Below, piece after piece: positions 32,781 through 44,421 of a DNA stretch of 64,000 nucleotides. The stretch covers positions 3,610,501 to 3,674,500 of the forward strand of contig CANUEZ040000164.1 of assembly GCA_948099385.1 (NCBI GenBank). The letters run 5' to 3'. The number at the start of each line of letters is the position of its first letter. The first letter of the stretch is position 1. The notes below the pieces were generated by a model that was not told the origin of the DNA, searched no databases, and saw nothing but the letters and a program-made list of their open reading frames with translations. The translations under genes were made by a program, and so were the position numbers. The DNA comes from Fasciola hepatica (lineage: Eukaryota > Platyhelminthes > Trematoda > Plagiorchiida > Fasciolidae).

Positions 32781-33490
32781 CGCTCTGAACCCGTGAAGAC
32801 CTCTCCAGAGTTTCATTGGCTCTTTCCGTCCTCCATAGACAACGAAGATCCCGACCGTTCCCTCCCACCAGAATCTTTACAACAGAACTCAAGGAGGTTA
32901 GTCTCAGTGCTTAGAGACTGCATATTGCAAATGCCCTAAGTTTACTCAAAAGACCATAATAAAACGGACCCCGTATGAGCTAGCCTGCAGGAATGTGGTG
33001 AGCGCAAGGTTCTCCTTTTAAACTTCCTCACTGTTTTAAAGCCCTATGTGCCAAAGGGACATGTAAAACAACTAGGAAGCTAAATGCAGCACATATTGCC
33101 TCTGTCAGATGGCCCCACTCGGACGAGAGTCTGTATCTAGGTGCCATGGCGTGTTCGCCCAGCATTGATGGAACAGTATAAACGCTCTTCACTTTAATCT
33201 CTCCACGGCACATCCGGCCATGCTGCACACTATTCAACACGGGCTTATTGAAGCTTACCTTGGCAGTTTTGCTTACGGTACCCAAAAGTTCGGATAAATC
33301 GCTATGCTTAAAGGAGTGATATACGCGACAGTGTCCAGAAGCGCACCAAAGCGGAAAAATCCGTTTTGACTTTCAACAACAAACAGAAAAATTCCTGGGC
33401 TAACGACAAGGCCAGTAAGAAAAAGCACACTACCTTTCCTCGGACTACAGTATCCAGTGCTGTCGGTTAAAAATTGCATGCTCCCCATCC
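32780..33490. other. Unassigned; possible retroelement protease fragment (-)
   Basis: The minus-strand frame 33,488-33,273 contains 'FGALLDTVAYITPLS', which resembles an aspartic protease loop (LLDTGA) with Gly replaced by Val. The next minus frame (33,285-33,028) shows nothing I know. This is weak evidence for a Gypsy-like fragment. Confidence 0.25.
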
Positions 33491-34677
33491 TTTTTCCGCC
33501 ATTGTACGCCCACCCAGAGTTATTATCATGTGACCACTTTCTTTTTTTGCCGCTCTACCATCGTATGCAAACCTACCAATTCCGTCCTTGGTCCTACGGC
33601 CCATCGTTGAGTGAAGCCACTGTCCTCCTAACCACTCTTCTCTGCCGACGCTTGCCAGTATTCCTTTCCTCCACCTGCCGTCACTGGCGGATCTAGTTTC
33701 TATTTACTTGGTATCACCCTATGCTCATAACGCCCATTGATAGCATTCTTATAACTCTGTGCCTGTCATTTTGGTAAATCCCCCCTTTTTCTCCCTCCTC
33801 ATGCCCAATGCCATTACACATCAGCCACACCCGCACCGAGGACCAATCCTCATATTGAAACTCGCCGCTCCAAACTTTGCATCTTTTACAGTCGCATTTA
33901 TTATCTAATCATGACCACCATATTTTTCTTTCTTGGCTCCGCGATTCCCCCGTGGTTCTCCCCATCAGGCAGTGTCTCGATTAGCATCCTCCTGTCTAAT
34001 CCACCTGTTCCGCTGACCGCTGGCACGTAGCTCTCCAGTTCCAATGCCCCAACTCCCTCGCGCATTCATTTCTTGGGCATTTTGTTCTATTACTGGCTTA
34101 CCTATCCTGAGACTTCTTGCCTACTTCTTCTTTGCCTCCCTCGTGTTTCATCTGCAGCAAAGTGATCCGATCGGTCATGTCTTATCTGTGTCTCTTCGGT
34201 CATTGCTTTCACTTCCTGTTCCGTATGCTTCTCGCCACAGGGATTTTCCGTGTGCCTTTCAGGGTGGTCCGCCTTTCATGTTCCACCAGCTGTAAAGACA
34301 ACCTCACGTCATGATATCTACTTACAGTTCCGATTCATTAGATCTGCCACTACCCGATTCCTCTGGTCCGTCACCACATGTTGCAACTGCATTCATCAAA
34401 TAATTAGACACATTCTCAACTGTTCTCTTCGATCCCGTCCTTCATCTTCCCTAATCTATGAACGGCTCCTTACAGTCGTCATCACTTTTTGCTTCTGTGT
34501 TTCCTTTTTTCACTCTCTGTTGGGCGGCCGTGTCCACCTATCATGAATATAATTCACCAGGATATTCCAAAAGTAATTTCACAGCAGTTTGATCTAACCT
34601 TACCTGGCCCTCCCATCGACTTATAATTTCTTTCTGGGATCCCATTTTATTGCTCCTGCTCCTCTCATATGTATACA

Positions 34678-34717
<40 letters not shown>

Positions 34718-35350
34718 CACGTACATGTGCATTCGCTCTGCATCCTGCAGTTCCTCGTAGGCCATTTCTCCTGCCATCATCCCGCTGGCCGTCATGATAT
34801 GCATCCACCCCTCCTACATCTGTGCCTCACATTTAGCTTATCCCATCTTCCGTAATAATTTTGTCATCTGATCCACAATTTGAGTCTTGTTTTGCTTGTT
34901 CCCTGTTTAACGATGAGTTTGGTGCCCTGTCCACAGACCATCCACTACAGGGTACCAAAGCTGCATTGCTATCTAATCCATTGCAGTGCATTCAATTTCT
35001 CGAAATAGTCCACCGCTACTGCAGCTAATTATATTGATTTCTGGCCTTTCTCAAGTATATCGGTCGGCGTCCAGATATTTCCAACCGCGACAGTCATAAT
35101 CTTCATATGACTTTGGATTGGAAAAATATGGGGCGTCCATTTAAATCCTCAAAGCAGTTTATTTAAATTACCTGAATTTTCTTCGGTGTGCATGGAAGTT
35201 TCATACTTACATCCGAGATTATTACCCTACTAAGCATTTTATACACAACTTCCATCAAAATTTCCACATTCACATGAGTTAGGTCTGTCAATTACATCAG
35301 TTGTGAAAGCCTGATCATGGAACGAGCGCGCTTCGGGCATGTCCGAAAAA
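33490..35350 (+). repeat. Long AT-rich dispersed repeat, copy R5
   Basis: 34,165-34,265 lines up with 57,812-57,925 ('AAAG.GAT..GATCG', 'CTCCTGTTCCGTA'), and 34,740-34,990 with 58,540-58,800 (a microsatellite, then a CT-rich block, then a shared 'CTATCTAATCC'). The GC-rich head is not evident, so this copy may be truncated or too diverged. Identity is clearly lower than between R1 and R4. Confidence 0.5.
34678..34713. repeat. (AT)n microsatellite
   Basis: Alternating AT/TA run of about 35 bp inside dispersed repeat R5, following a short TATG-type stretch. Confidence 0.95.
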
Positions 35351-35423
35351 ACGGCAATATTATTATATCAATATTGAAATTATTGAAGAGGGGCCACTTG
35401 CTCAGATCAAGAAACTAACTGCA

Positions 35424-36996
35424 TTCATGGGGTTGAAATCTTCTTCCTTGCACAACCCCCTCAAATGCCATTCATCGGCACCGTATACTGGATCTACGCC
35501 AACTTAGGCTTCAGATCGAGGCATAAAATCTAAACGGCTTTCGAGCGGAAAAGCTTGAGACCCTTGACAGCCATCTAGGTTTTCTCCATAACCCTCAGTG
35601 TAACCGGTGCAATCTATGGACAAAACAAGGGACTTCTGATCCAAACTGTCCTTCTTATAAACATCCAACGCATTTTTTCGTTCACGGAGCAGATAACTGT
35701 ATCTACCGTCGTCTGTGTGGAAGAACTCGTTGGCACTTTCCACACAGTCAGCTGCCAAGTACCGAGACAACTTACTCAAAACCACCTCTGAGGTGTGGAC
35801 CGAATTAAGGTCGCTTAAGTATCCTAGTTCCTCCAGCACACCCGCAAATTTAGTCACCTCGGTAGCACAAAATACAGAGCGCACGAATCTTGAGCGATCA
35901 ACTCTGGTCTGGTTACTTCACATAGCGTGTGGCGTACGATATGATGTCTCTGACCAAAACGTTTTCTCAATATGCCTCTCGTTCACTTATAACCTTCAAT
36001 GGCATAATAAAGTCAACGGCCTCAAATAGTTCTTTCGCTTACCCTTCACAATATTAAAGCAAATGGTTCAAATGCTGACCATAATCCCTTACTCGGCTCC
36101 CGGTATGACTTTCAAATTGTCGAAAGAACAGGAAGTACCACAAAGATGAACCATCAAATTCAAAATGTTCACAATAAGACAATTCTGACCTAACCAGCAT
36201 CCGGTTTAGCCCATCTATACCACACAACGGGTCAGGCTTCTCCGCATGAAAATTCCGTTACCGCGGCTTCCAATATCCTGTGAAGTATTGGTATTTACGA
36301 TGGACAGTCGAGTCTGGGCGTCAACCTCGATCACTTTTCCAACTGAAGGCTGCCCCATAATGCTCTTATCATCATGTCGGCTCAGCGCCTCAGACACCTG
36401 CGCATAGCCTCAGCAGCTTCCATCTCTATTTAAGCACTTTTCAATCCTGGCTTTATCTCTTTGCGAACATCTAAAAAATCACCGCCAACATCAGAGTCAG
36501 GAGACCTACTAGAGGGCGGTACAATGGTCACCACGGCTGCTGACTTACGCTTGCAATTATCCTTACTATCCAATTCCATCGGCATCGGTGGAAGATTGAA
36601 GAAGAAAACGTTAACTGTTCAAAACAATCAGAAGGGGGTAGAAAGAAGAGGTTTACAGTCACAAATGCGCGCGCACAATAAGAATTCCACAATTTACCTA
36701 ATTTGAAGCCTCAAGCGACAACTAACGAAGGGTAACCGTGAATCGACTAAACCAAATAGTTCGGTGATTGGGAAGACGTTCCACGATACAAAGTCCAAAT
36801 ACTGCCCAATATCCCAGAGTAATAGCCCTTACGCGCGCTGAGGAACGGACTCTCGCAATCTCTACACACGAGGTTAACGAAGTTCAACTATTCAAACTCA
36901 CAGAAAAACGAAATATTTATGTTGATTGGCGCGATATCTAAATGTTGGGCGATGATAACTCATGACTTCACAGACCCAACTCGGCTCTGCTCGTTT
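35424..36996 (+). repeat. Large inverted repeat, left arm
   Basis: The reverse complement of 38,908-40,480, 1,573 bp long. Paired positions sum to 75,904 at both ends and at every open-frame boundary I checked, so there are no net indels along the arm. I noticed only four single-base differences, including one Asn/Asp and one Lys/Thr codon change. Both arms carry the same decayed gag fragment; here it reads on the minus strand. Confidence 0.95.
35501..36585 (-). pseudogene. BEL/Pao-type gag fragment in left IR arm
   Basis: The same gag fragment as in the right arm, read on the minus strand. The only coding differences noticed are a Lys/Thr in the opposite-strand frame and an Asn/Asp in the 126-residue frame (35,884-35,504). 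Both arms share the same stops, so the gag was already dead before duplication. Confidence 0.7.
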
Positions 36997-38907
36997 TCTA
37001 GCTGATCTTTGAAGTAGGCCAGAACGAATGTTACCAAACGGCCTATAGTGAAAATAACCAAACATTTCGCATGGACTCGACGAAATGTACGTAGTCACAA
37101 AAAGAACGAGAACACAGGGGAAATGGCCACTCCTGATGGAGGTCCCTGAGTTCAGTGAACATTTTCACGTACATTCCGCCAAGTCTCGTCGTTCGCAGTA
37201 GCAGTCAGTTGTTTGAAGACGGAGGAACCTTTGTGGGTGAGCGGTTCCGGAGTCCTGCGATAAATGTTTGCCGCGAGGCAGGACCGACAGGATCCGGGTG
37301 GGTTCGGAGCCACTCTAGAGTGGACGAGGATCAAAAGAGACCAAGAACATGAAGGATATGTTGACATCGGAGGTGCTGGAGCAATATGTGGGTGGAAGTT
37401 GCAGAGCAATAAAATCCCGGCTAATAGGCTCTGCAGCAGTAAGTGCCCCGTTATCTTCTCAGAGAAATAACATCTGGCCGCCCTGGTTGAAGCTTAATAT
37501 ATCAAGATCGATAACCCTAAACTTACCGACACTAGTCTATCTATGGAATGTTTCAAGAAGCGTGCGCTTATGCACGACTAATTGGTGCGGCCTTGTTAGC
37601 AGAGTGGGGGAATTCAGGTCACTCAGAAAGGACAAAATGCAACTGGAATGGAAGGCTTCTTTCGAAATAGGGCTAAATTTAGAAAACAAAACCTGGTCAT
37701 CTTCAGTAGATTAGTCATGGAGTAGGCTGGAGTATATTATCCTGGAAAGCCAGTATTTTCTTCCGGGGGAATAGTTGGAACTTTTCTTGTGTCGATTGGA
37801 GGGGGCGGTTGATCGTTATAACTGTAGCTAAAAACGCGATGACCTATTTTGAGGGGGAAAAGGTGCTCGGTCGGAACTGTTTGGTTGAGCCAGCTGCTGA
37901 CCATAAGAATATTGTCGTGTGATGCACGCTGAAATATCAAAAAGCAGCAGGACTACCGGGCGAAAAATCACAAATGCGGGCCACTGTAGGTGGAAGCAGG
38001 TCAAACATTCGGGTTATGTTGATAGGAGCAATTTGGTATTGGTGTTGGGTATCAGTTTGCATTATCTCAATCTCGGAAATGTCTTGTTGTAAAACTTTCT
38101 TAGTGGTCCCGGGCAAAATGTTTGAGGAAAAGGGAGCCAACGAGGTAAGCCTCCCGCATGATATATTAGCGCCAAGCTGTGAGATCGTCGGACGGTTCTG
38201 AATCTGAGAAAGGAAGGAAGAAGGGAGGGAGGAAGAAAAGAAGGAACGAAAGGAAAGGTAACGGCATGGATGTTTCCCCAGCTGAAGGCCAGCACGAGTT
38301 GAATATCTGGTGAGAATACGGAAGTTGGGATAGAAGCAGCACAATGGGAATGGCGACTTGACAGGGAGCGGCCACGCCCACCTCCGTTGGATTGGAGCCG
38401 CAAACGAAGTACGCGGATCTATACCAGAATACGGGGTCAGGAACTACTGGCAAGACATACAAAAACCTTTTTAGAGGCTTTACACACGTCAAGCCTCAAT
38501 CATAGTGAATCGGTTCTGGTGTAAGCTAACAGCATTGGCAATGTTGGCTTCAGTTATAGGCTGCAGGTTCGACTGGGTCTCGTCAGGTCTTATGACTGGA
38601 AAGTGGTAAGGCCGTGGGCGTACACCGGGGTTACTGACTGCTATGGGCTTGACAAGGAAAAGAGGGAAAGTAATGAGCCCATGTGCTAAGTGTGTATAAT
38701 TTCTTCGAAGGATACATGACACGTGCAGGGTTGCGGGACCTAAAGGCCCAAAGCAAAACGTTGGCGTCGGGATTCCATTCGCCACAATTTTTTAAACGCT
38801 CAGGCCGTGAAGTAGAACCGGAGAAATGCCGAGAGAAAAACACACGACTTTTGAATAAGAGGTCACATGTTAGGCTTGGAAGAGGCCCAATTTTATAATC
38901 AACATGG
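36997..38907. other. Spacer between the inverted-repeat arms
   Basis: 1,911 bp without recognisable genes. The longest plus frame (37,349-37,714, 121 residues) and several overlapping minus frames (38,344-37,937; 38,785-38,489; 38,942-38,631) show no known motif. A purine tract of about 55 bp lies near 38,207-38,261. I see no transposase or integrase that would explain the arms as terminal repeats of an autonomous element. Confidence 0.5.
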
Positions 38908-40480
38908 AAACGAGCAGAGCCAAGTTGGGTCTGTGAAGTCATGAGTTATCATCGCCCAACATTTAGATATCGCGCCAATCAACATAAATATTTCGTTTTT
39001 CTGTGAGTTTGAATAGTTGAACTTCGTTAACCTCGTGTGTAGAGATTGCGAGAGTCCGTTCCTCAGCGCGCGTAAGGGCTATTACTCTGGGATATTGGGC
39101 AGTATTTGGACTTTGTATCGTGGAACGTCTTCCCAATCACCGAACTATTTGGTTTAGTCGATTCACGGTTACCCTTCGTTAGTTGTCGCTTGAGGCTTCA
39201 AATTAGGTAAATTGTGGAATTCTTATTGTGCGCGCGCATTTGTGACTGTAAACCTCTTCTTTCTACCCCCTTCTGATTGTTTTGAACAGTTAACGTTTTC
39301 GTCTTCAATCTTCCACCGATGCCGATGGAATTGGATAGTAAGGATAATTGCAAGCGTAAGTCAGCAGCCGTGGTGACCATTGTACCGCCCTCTAGTAGGT
39401 CTCCTGACTCTGATGTTGGCGGTGATTTTTTAGATGTTCGCAAAGAGATAAAGCCAGGATTGAAAAGTGCTTAAATAGAGATGGAAGCTGCTGAGGCTAT
39501 GCGCAGGTGTCTGAGGCGCTGAGCCGACATGATGATAAGAGCATTATGGGGCAGCCTTCAGTTGGAAAAGTGATCGAGGTTGACGCCCAGACTCGACTGT
39601 CCATCGTAAATACCAATACTTCACAGGATATTGGAAGCCGCGGTAACGGAATTTTCATGCGGAGAAGCCTGACCCGTTGTGTGGTATAGATGGGCTAAAC
39701 CGGATGCTGGTTAGGTCAGAATTGTCTTATTGTGAACATTTTGAATTTGATGGTTCATCTTTGTGGTACTTCCTGTTCTTTCGACAATTTGAAAGTCATA
39801 CCGGGAGCCGAGTAAGGGATTATGGTCAGCATTTGAACCATTTGCTTTAATATTGTGAAGGGTAAGCGAAAGAACTATTTGAGGCCGTTGACTTTATTAT
39901 GCCATTGAAGGTTATAAGTGAACGAGAGGCATATTGAGAAAACGTTTTGGTCAGAGACATCATATCGTACGCCACACGCTATGTGAAGTAACCAGACCAG
40001 AGTTGATCGCTCAAGATTCGTGCGCTCTGTATTTTGTGCTACCGAGGTGACTAAATTTGCGGGTGTGCTGGAGGAACTAGGATACTTAAGCGACCTTAAT
40101 TCGGTCCACACCTCAGAGGTGGTTTTGAGTAAGTTGTCTCGGTACTTGGCAGCTGACTGTGTGGAAAGTGCCAACGAGTTCTTCCACACAGACGACGGTA
40201 GATACAGTTATCTGCTCCGTGAACGAAAAGATGCGTTGGATGTTTATAAGAAGGACAGTTTGGATCAGAAGTCCCTTGTTTTGTCCATAGATTGCACCGG
40301 TTACACTGAGGGTTATGGAGAAAACCTAGATGGCTGTCAAGGGTCTCAAGCTTTTCCGCTCGAAAGCCGTTTAGATTTTATGCCTCGATCTGAAGCCTAA
40401 GTTGGCGTAGATCCAGTATACGGTGCCGATGAATGGCATTTGAGGGGGTTGTGCAAGGAACAAGATTTCAACCCCATGAA
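38908..40480 (-). repeat. Large inverted repeat, right arm
   Basis: Mirror of 35,424-36,996. The outer boundary is sharp at the 'CAACCCCATGAA' end, and the inner boundary is sharp after the 'AAACGAGCAGAGCC' end. No target-site duplication is visible outside the arms. Confidence 0.95.
39319..40403 (+). pseudogene. BEL/Pao-type gag fragment in right IR arm
   Basis: Begins with an ATG at 39,319 that opens about 50 codons, then a stop. Later frames give 'FFRQFESHTGSRVRDYGQHL' followed by 'AKELFEAVDFIMP', which parallel the DUF1759-type gag core (FxxxFExxV...YCxGxAxExI) of the intact BEL element. The frame 40,020-40,400 continues with 'LEELGYLSDLNSVHT' and 'LSRYLAADCVESANEF', matching LDQLGYRADLDAMHT and the helix after it. 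It belongs to a different BEL/Pao family from the 41.3-kb element. Protease and RT are absent. Confidence 0.7.
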
Positions 40481-40984
40481 ACCATTTGTTTCGTGAACCG
40501 TACAAGGGGCCTTTAGTCAAATCGTATTGTTAGATTTTTCCTGTATGTCTTTTTTTCAGTCCCTTTGTTGTTCTCTTGGCAACGTCGTCTCCGCCTAGGT
40601 GAGTGGCATCTAGATGACTTATTTCCTCCGGCGTCATATTAGTTTCCTTTTCGACTACCGTGGAAACGTTTCCTTTTTCGGGCTTGCACGTGTTCCTGAG
40701 CCCTCCATGGATTGTTCGTCGAAGGTTTCAATAATTCCGTCAGGGGTTCTATGGTATCCCCTTATTCTCACTTTTCTGCGTCTCTTTAAATCGATTAGAG
40801 AAGCAAGTGATTCTCTTGCAGTGGGTTTCTTGAATGGTGATCACTTTTGCAAGGCAGTATTGTTAGGCTACCGATTGATTTAGAAAATCGCGAAACATTG
40901 TTTTAGGTGAATCTTTGCTCGAAGTTATCATCTAAGTCCGGCTACAACAGCGGCCAGTACGGGGTAACTATAAGTGAGTTCACT
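40481..40984. other. Unassigned segment outside the right IR arm
   Basis: The open frame 40,614-40,883 (+) shows no known motif. Probably the eroded 3' side of the Gypsy-type element or unrelated spacer. Confidence 0.4.
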
Positions 40985-41260
40985 GGACTAAGGCAGGGGA
41001 CGTACCATGTCGACGTGTACATGGTGAGGACTTGTACCTGGTAAAAGAGACTTACCAGGAGAGCTTCTTATATGCCTGTATGCCTCAGACCGCTGACACT
41101 CTGAGCAGCCTCTTGCCGGTCCACATATATCAGTGCTTAGCTTTGGCCAAACAAAACTCTGTCGCGAGTTCAACCGAGGCTCTTGTGCCAGGACTTGCCA
41201 ATCCCTGCAGCGTTTTAAGCGAGTCCTTCCCGAACACAAATAGCACCGGCGGGCGGTGAG
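40985..41260 (-). pseudogene. Ty3/Gypsy integrase zinc-finger fragment
   Basis: The minus strand gives 'LASPGTRASVELA' (like LSHPGxRAxxKL), then after a frame change 'FVWPKLSTDICGPARGCSEC' and 'HHVHVDMVRPLP' (like HVHxDxVGPLP). This is the HHCC zinc-binding N-terminal region of a Ty3/Gypsy integrase leading to the first catalytic Asp. It is cut at 41,260 by the BEL/Pao insertion; the rest of the Gypsy pol resumes at 47,903 on the same strand. The catalytic core beyond the first Asp is missing on the low-coordinate side. Confidence 0.85.
41256..41260. repeat. Target-site duplication, left copy (GTGAG)
   Basis: Five bases directly before the 5' LTR, repeated exactly at 47,903-47,907 directly after the 3' LTR. 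A 5-bp duplication is usual for BEL/Pao insertions. Confidence 0.95.
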
Positions 41261-41635
41261 TGTAACAGCCGGTCGTGGAAAATCCCCCTATTTCCCTCGC
41301 GATTCAGTGTCTTTCCCAACGTCACTCATTTGCCTACACTGTTGACTTGTCTTTACGAACTGGTTGTTTTTCTGGACCAATTGTTGTTTGTTCGCGCCCA
41401 GAGCGCTACTTTGGCACATCCTTGTTCAGGACCTGCGTGACGCACGTGCTGTTTGCTCACACGCTGCTACTCGGTTTCTCGTTGTTGAGTCCTTGTGATC
41501 GTATTATTGAGGTTTGTATATTTTTATGTCATTGTTCATGTAATAATCTAGTATCGTAGAATATCACGGATAATCGTCTTTTGATTTCGGGATCCGTTGC
41601 GAATTTGGCTACGCATTGCTCAAACGTTCGTTACA
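41261..41635 (+). repeat. BEL/Pao 5' LTR
   Basis: 375 bp, starting TGTAACAGCC and ending CGTTCGTTACA. It differs from the 3' LTR by T/C at about 41,276, T/C in the 'TTTGTTCGCG' stretch near 41,393, and by an extra 41 bp (about 41,289-41,329) that the 3' LTR lacks. Confidence 0.97.
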
Positions 41636-41676
41636 ATACTCAATAGATCGATTTGGAACGAGGAAAAACACGCAAA
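41636..41676 (+). promoter_or_regulatory. Leader with candidate primer-binding site
   Basis: Only 41 bp separate the LTR from the gag ATG. A TGGAACGAGG stretch at 41,654-41,663 starts with the TGG expected opposite a tRNA CCA end. It lies 18 bp past the LTR, farther than usual, and I cannot name the tRNA, so this is a weak call. Confidence 0.3.
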
Positions 41677-42672
41677 ATGCCGAGAAAAGGATCAAAAGCA
41701 GTGGAATCCGGACAGGAAGTAACACGGCAAGTCTCTGGGGAGGTTTTGGGTACATATGATTCTTTAGTTAATGCTAGATCGCCTATTCCTGTCAGTGCTA
41801 GTTCATGTGTTATTGAGAGCAGTATTGATCGTACGGATGTCGATTTATATAAGCTGAGAATACTAGAACTAGAGCAACAGTTACTATGGGCTAGACTACA
41901 GGCGCAGGAAGCAGAGAAGAAGTTCACACAGAAAGAGCGAGAGCATGAGACCAGCGACTTCGACACTTCCGATAGATTAGGGTGCAATAAGGTAGGGAAC
42001 CCCACGCCGGTCGCCGACTACAAACCACCATCGATCGATCTGCCTAGAGTGGAACTAACGGTTTTCGACGGGCGAGCTGAGCAATACTGCAAGTTTGTCA
42101 AGCAGTTCGAGGCGTTCGTTGAAAATAAGGTAACCGACCCTGGACAAAGGCTTCTCTACCTTACTCACTATTGCCGAGGCCGAGCAAGAGAAGCCATCGA
42201 CGGGTGCACCATGCTCGACCCAGAACAAGGCTACACAAGGGCAAGGAAGATCCTAAGGGACTTGTTTGGCCAACCTTTCAAAGTAGTCCGTAATCTAATA
42301 GAGGGCGTGATGGTAGAGGCAAAGAGAACCAAGGGCGACGTCTACACCATGGCCGACCTGGTGATTAAGATGCAAAACTGCTCAATAGCCCTCGACCAAT
42401 TAGGTTACAGGGCTGACCTAGACGCCATGCACACTTTGGAAGGCATAGTCCGTCACCTCTCTCCCGAACTACAGGGTCGGTGGGCGGAAGAAGCAGAACG
42501 GATAAGCCGAAGCGACAGAGAAGCCAACTTCGAAGACCTGACTGAATACTTGGACAGGCAAACGAAGATAGCTGACAGCAGATTCGGCCGACTCATCCGG
42601 GACAGCAACCGAGCAAACAAGCCCAGTACTAGCCAAGTCCAAACCCCAGTTCGGGAACATCCAAAGTACTAG
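41677..42672 (+). CDS. gag: BEL/Pao gag, ends at an in-frame TAG
   Basis: Structural protein that packages the element's RNA. I start at ATG 41,677, the first ATG after the LTR. Near residues 70-95 a Glu/Gln-rich stretch (ILELEQQLLWARLQAQEAEK) looks like a coiled coil. The DUF1759-type core follows with 'FDGRAEQYCKFVKQFEAF', 'YLTHYCRGRAREAIDG' and 'LFGQPFKVVRNLIEG'. The frame stops at TAG 42,670-42,672, just before the two zinc knuckles, which lie in the same frame beyond it. Relatives usually run gag straight into pol, so the TAG is probably a mutation; programmed read-through is the alternative. Confidence 0.92.
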   Translation: MPRKGSKAVESGQEVTRQVSGEVLGTYDSLVNARSPIPVSASSCVIESSIDRTDVDLYKLRILELEQQLLWARLQAQEAEKKFTQKEREHETSDFDTSDRLGCNKVGNPTPVADYKPPSIDLPRVELTVFDGRAEQYCKFVKQFEAFVENKVTDPGQRLLYLTHYCRGRAREAIDGCTMLDPEQGYTRARKILRDLFGQPFKVVRNLIEGVMVEAKRTKGDVYTMADLVIKMQNCSIALDQLGYRADLDAMHTLEGIVRHLSPELQGRWAEEAERISRSDREANFEDLTEYLDRQTKIADSRFGRLIRDSNRANKPSTSQVQTPVREHPKY

Positions 42673-44421
42673 CCTTGGGCCAATACACACGTCATTTCAC
42701 GAGATGCTACGGCGAAACCAAATTGCAGATCCTGTGGTACTAGCCATGGCCTACCAGAATGCCCCAAGTTCGGCAACGCCACAATAGACGAACGGTGGGG
42801 AATGGCGAGGATGGCAGGAGCATGTTTTATCTGTCTCAACACCACGCACCGGGCAGCAGCCTGTAGGACAAGGAATCGATGTGGCCACGAGGGCTGCACG
42901 GGCAGACACCATCGGCTGCTGCATCAGGCGAGAGTAACCATATCCGAGGCGAGTACCAAGCCCAGTGTGATTTGTTCAACGTCACGATCTGCCAGCAAAC
43001 CGGTACGTTTAGGCGTAGTGGCCGTGGAAGTAGTGACTCCGACTGGGATAGTCAAGGCGTTGGCTTTCGTTGATAGTGGACCTGACACCACTTTAGTGAA
43101 AGAGCGGTTTGCCGACAAACACCAACTGGCTAAAGGTGCGACGTCGTTGGCAGTGAGCACGGCGGGCGGAACACAGGTAATGACTGCCGGTAGATTAAGG
43201 CTGCAACTCATCTCTCTAGACACTAACGAGGGAATTGAACCAACGGAGGCATTCACGTTAGCGGATCTCCCCATGCGAGCACCAAGGTCGGTGAACGCAA
43301 TCTTGACAAAGTGGCCCCACCTGCAGGATGTAACCGTTGTAGACTGGGAAGATGATGAAGTGGATCTCCTCATCGGCTGCGATGTGCCAGAGGAGCATTG
43401 GGTGCTTGACCAGAGAGTGGGCGACCGCCAGGCACCTTATGCCGTACGCACGGCTCTGGGATGGATGTTATACGGTCCAGTAAGGGTACGCGGTTCTGTG
43501 AATTACTTATCCGCCGAAACGGACCGCATAGAGTATCATCTGCAACGGCTGTATGAAAAGGAGTTTCATGACATTGGAGACGAAAGACCATCGTTGTCTC
43601 AAGAGGATCACTCCGCTCTGCAAACGGTACGGCAAGGCACTAGAGGCCTCAAAAAACAGTTCGAGGTTCCCCTTCCATGGCGCACATCGGTCGACCCGTG
43701 GACTGATAACAGAAATTATGTTCTCCAACGATTACTACGACTAAAAGAACGCTTCATTCGAGACCAGAATCTGTGGGAACGATACGCGGATTTGATGAAG
43801 CGAAACGAAGCCCTCTGTTACGTTGAAAAGGTGCCTGTTGACACCGACAGCAAAAGGGGTATCTGGTATCTGCTTCACCACCCGGTTATCAACCCCAAGA
43901 AACCCAATAAACTGCAGGTGGTTTTCGACTGTGCGGCAAAGTTCCAGGGCAAGTCGTTAAACGATCGCCTACTACAGGGGCCTGACTGGACCACACCACT
44001 GATCGATGTTTTGTGCCGTTTCAGAGTGGGTAAAGTGGCTTTGTCTGCCGACATTAGGGAAATGTTCCATCAGGTGAAGATTCCGGTAGGAGAACGAGAT
44101 GCTTTGTGTTTCCCGTGGTGGGAAGGGAGCGACCGGGACAACGCAGTGGTGAATTATAGGATGACCGTCCACCCCTTCAGAGCCATATCGTCACCATTTT
44201 GTGCCAACTACGCCCTTCGAGAATCAGCGAACAAACATGGCGATCTAGTACATCGGACGGTGGTAGAAAGCGTCAGCATGAACTTCTGCGTCGACGACTA
44301 CCTTGGGTCATTCGATGATGTGGAATCAGCTCTAGAGCAGTTCAGGGGCCTGACGAGATTGCTGGAAGAGAGCGGCTTCCATCTAACTAAATGGATATCG
44401 AACGCTTCAGAAGTGCTGTAG
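42673..44421 (+). pseudogene. pol: BEL/Pao zinc knuckles, protease and RT
   Basis: Continues in the gag frame after the TAG, up to a second TAG at 44,419-44,421. Two zinc knuckles lie at 42,724-42,762 (CX2CX3HX4C) and 42,823-42,864 (CX2CX4HX4C). The aspartic protease (DUF1758 type) has 'FVDSGPDTTLV', with DSG at 43,072-43,080. RT carries 'VVFDCAAKF', 'LQGPDW', 'LSADIREMFHQVKI' (Asp at 44,050) and 'NFCVDDYLGSFDD' (catalytic Asp pair 44,293-44,298). The RT catalytic residues are intact. The first in-frame ATG after the stop is at 42,802, so the knuckle region at 42,724 would be read only by read-through. Confidence 0.93.

Noticed and set aside
37937..38403. Overlapping Ser/Pro-rich minus-strand frames in the palindrome spacer
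   Set aside because: Produced by a purine-rich tract on the plus strand; no domain or conserved neighbour supports a gene.
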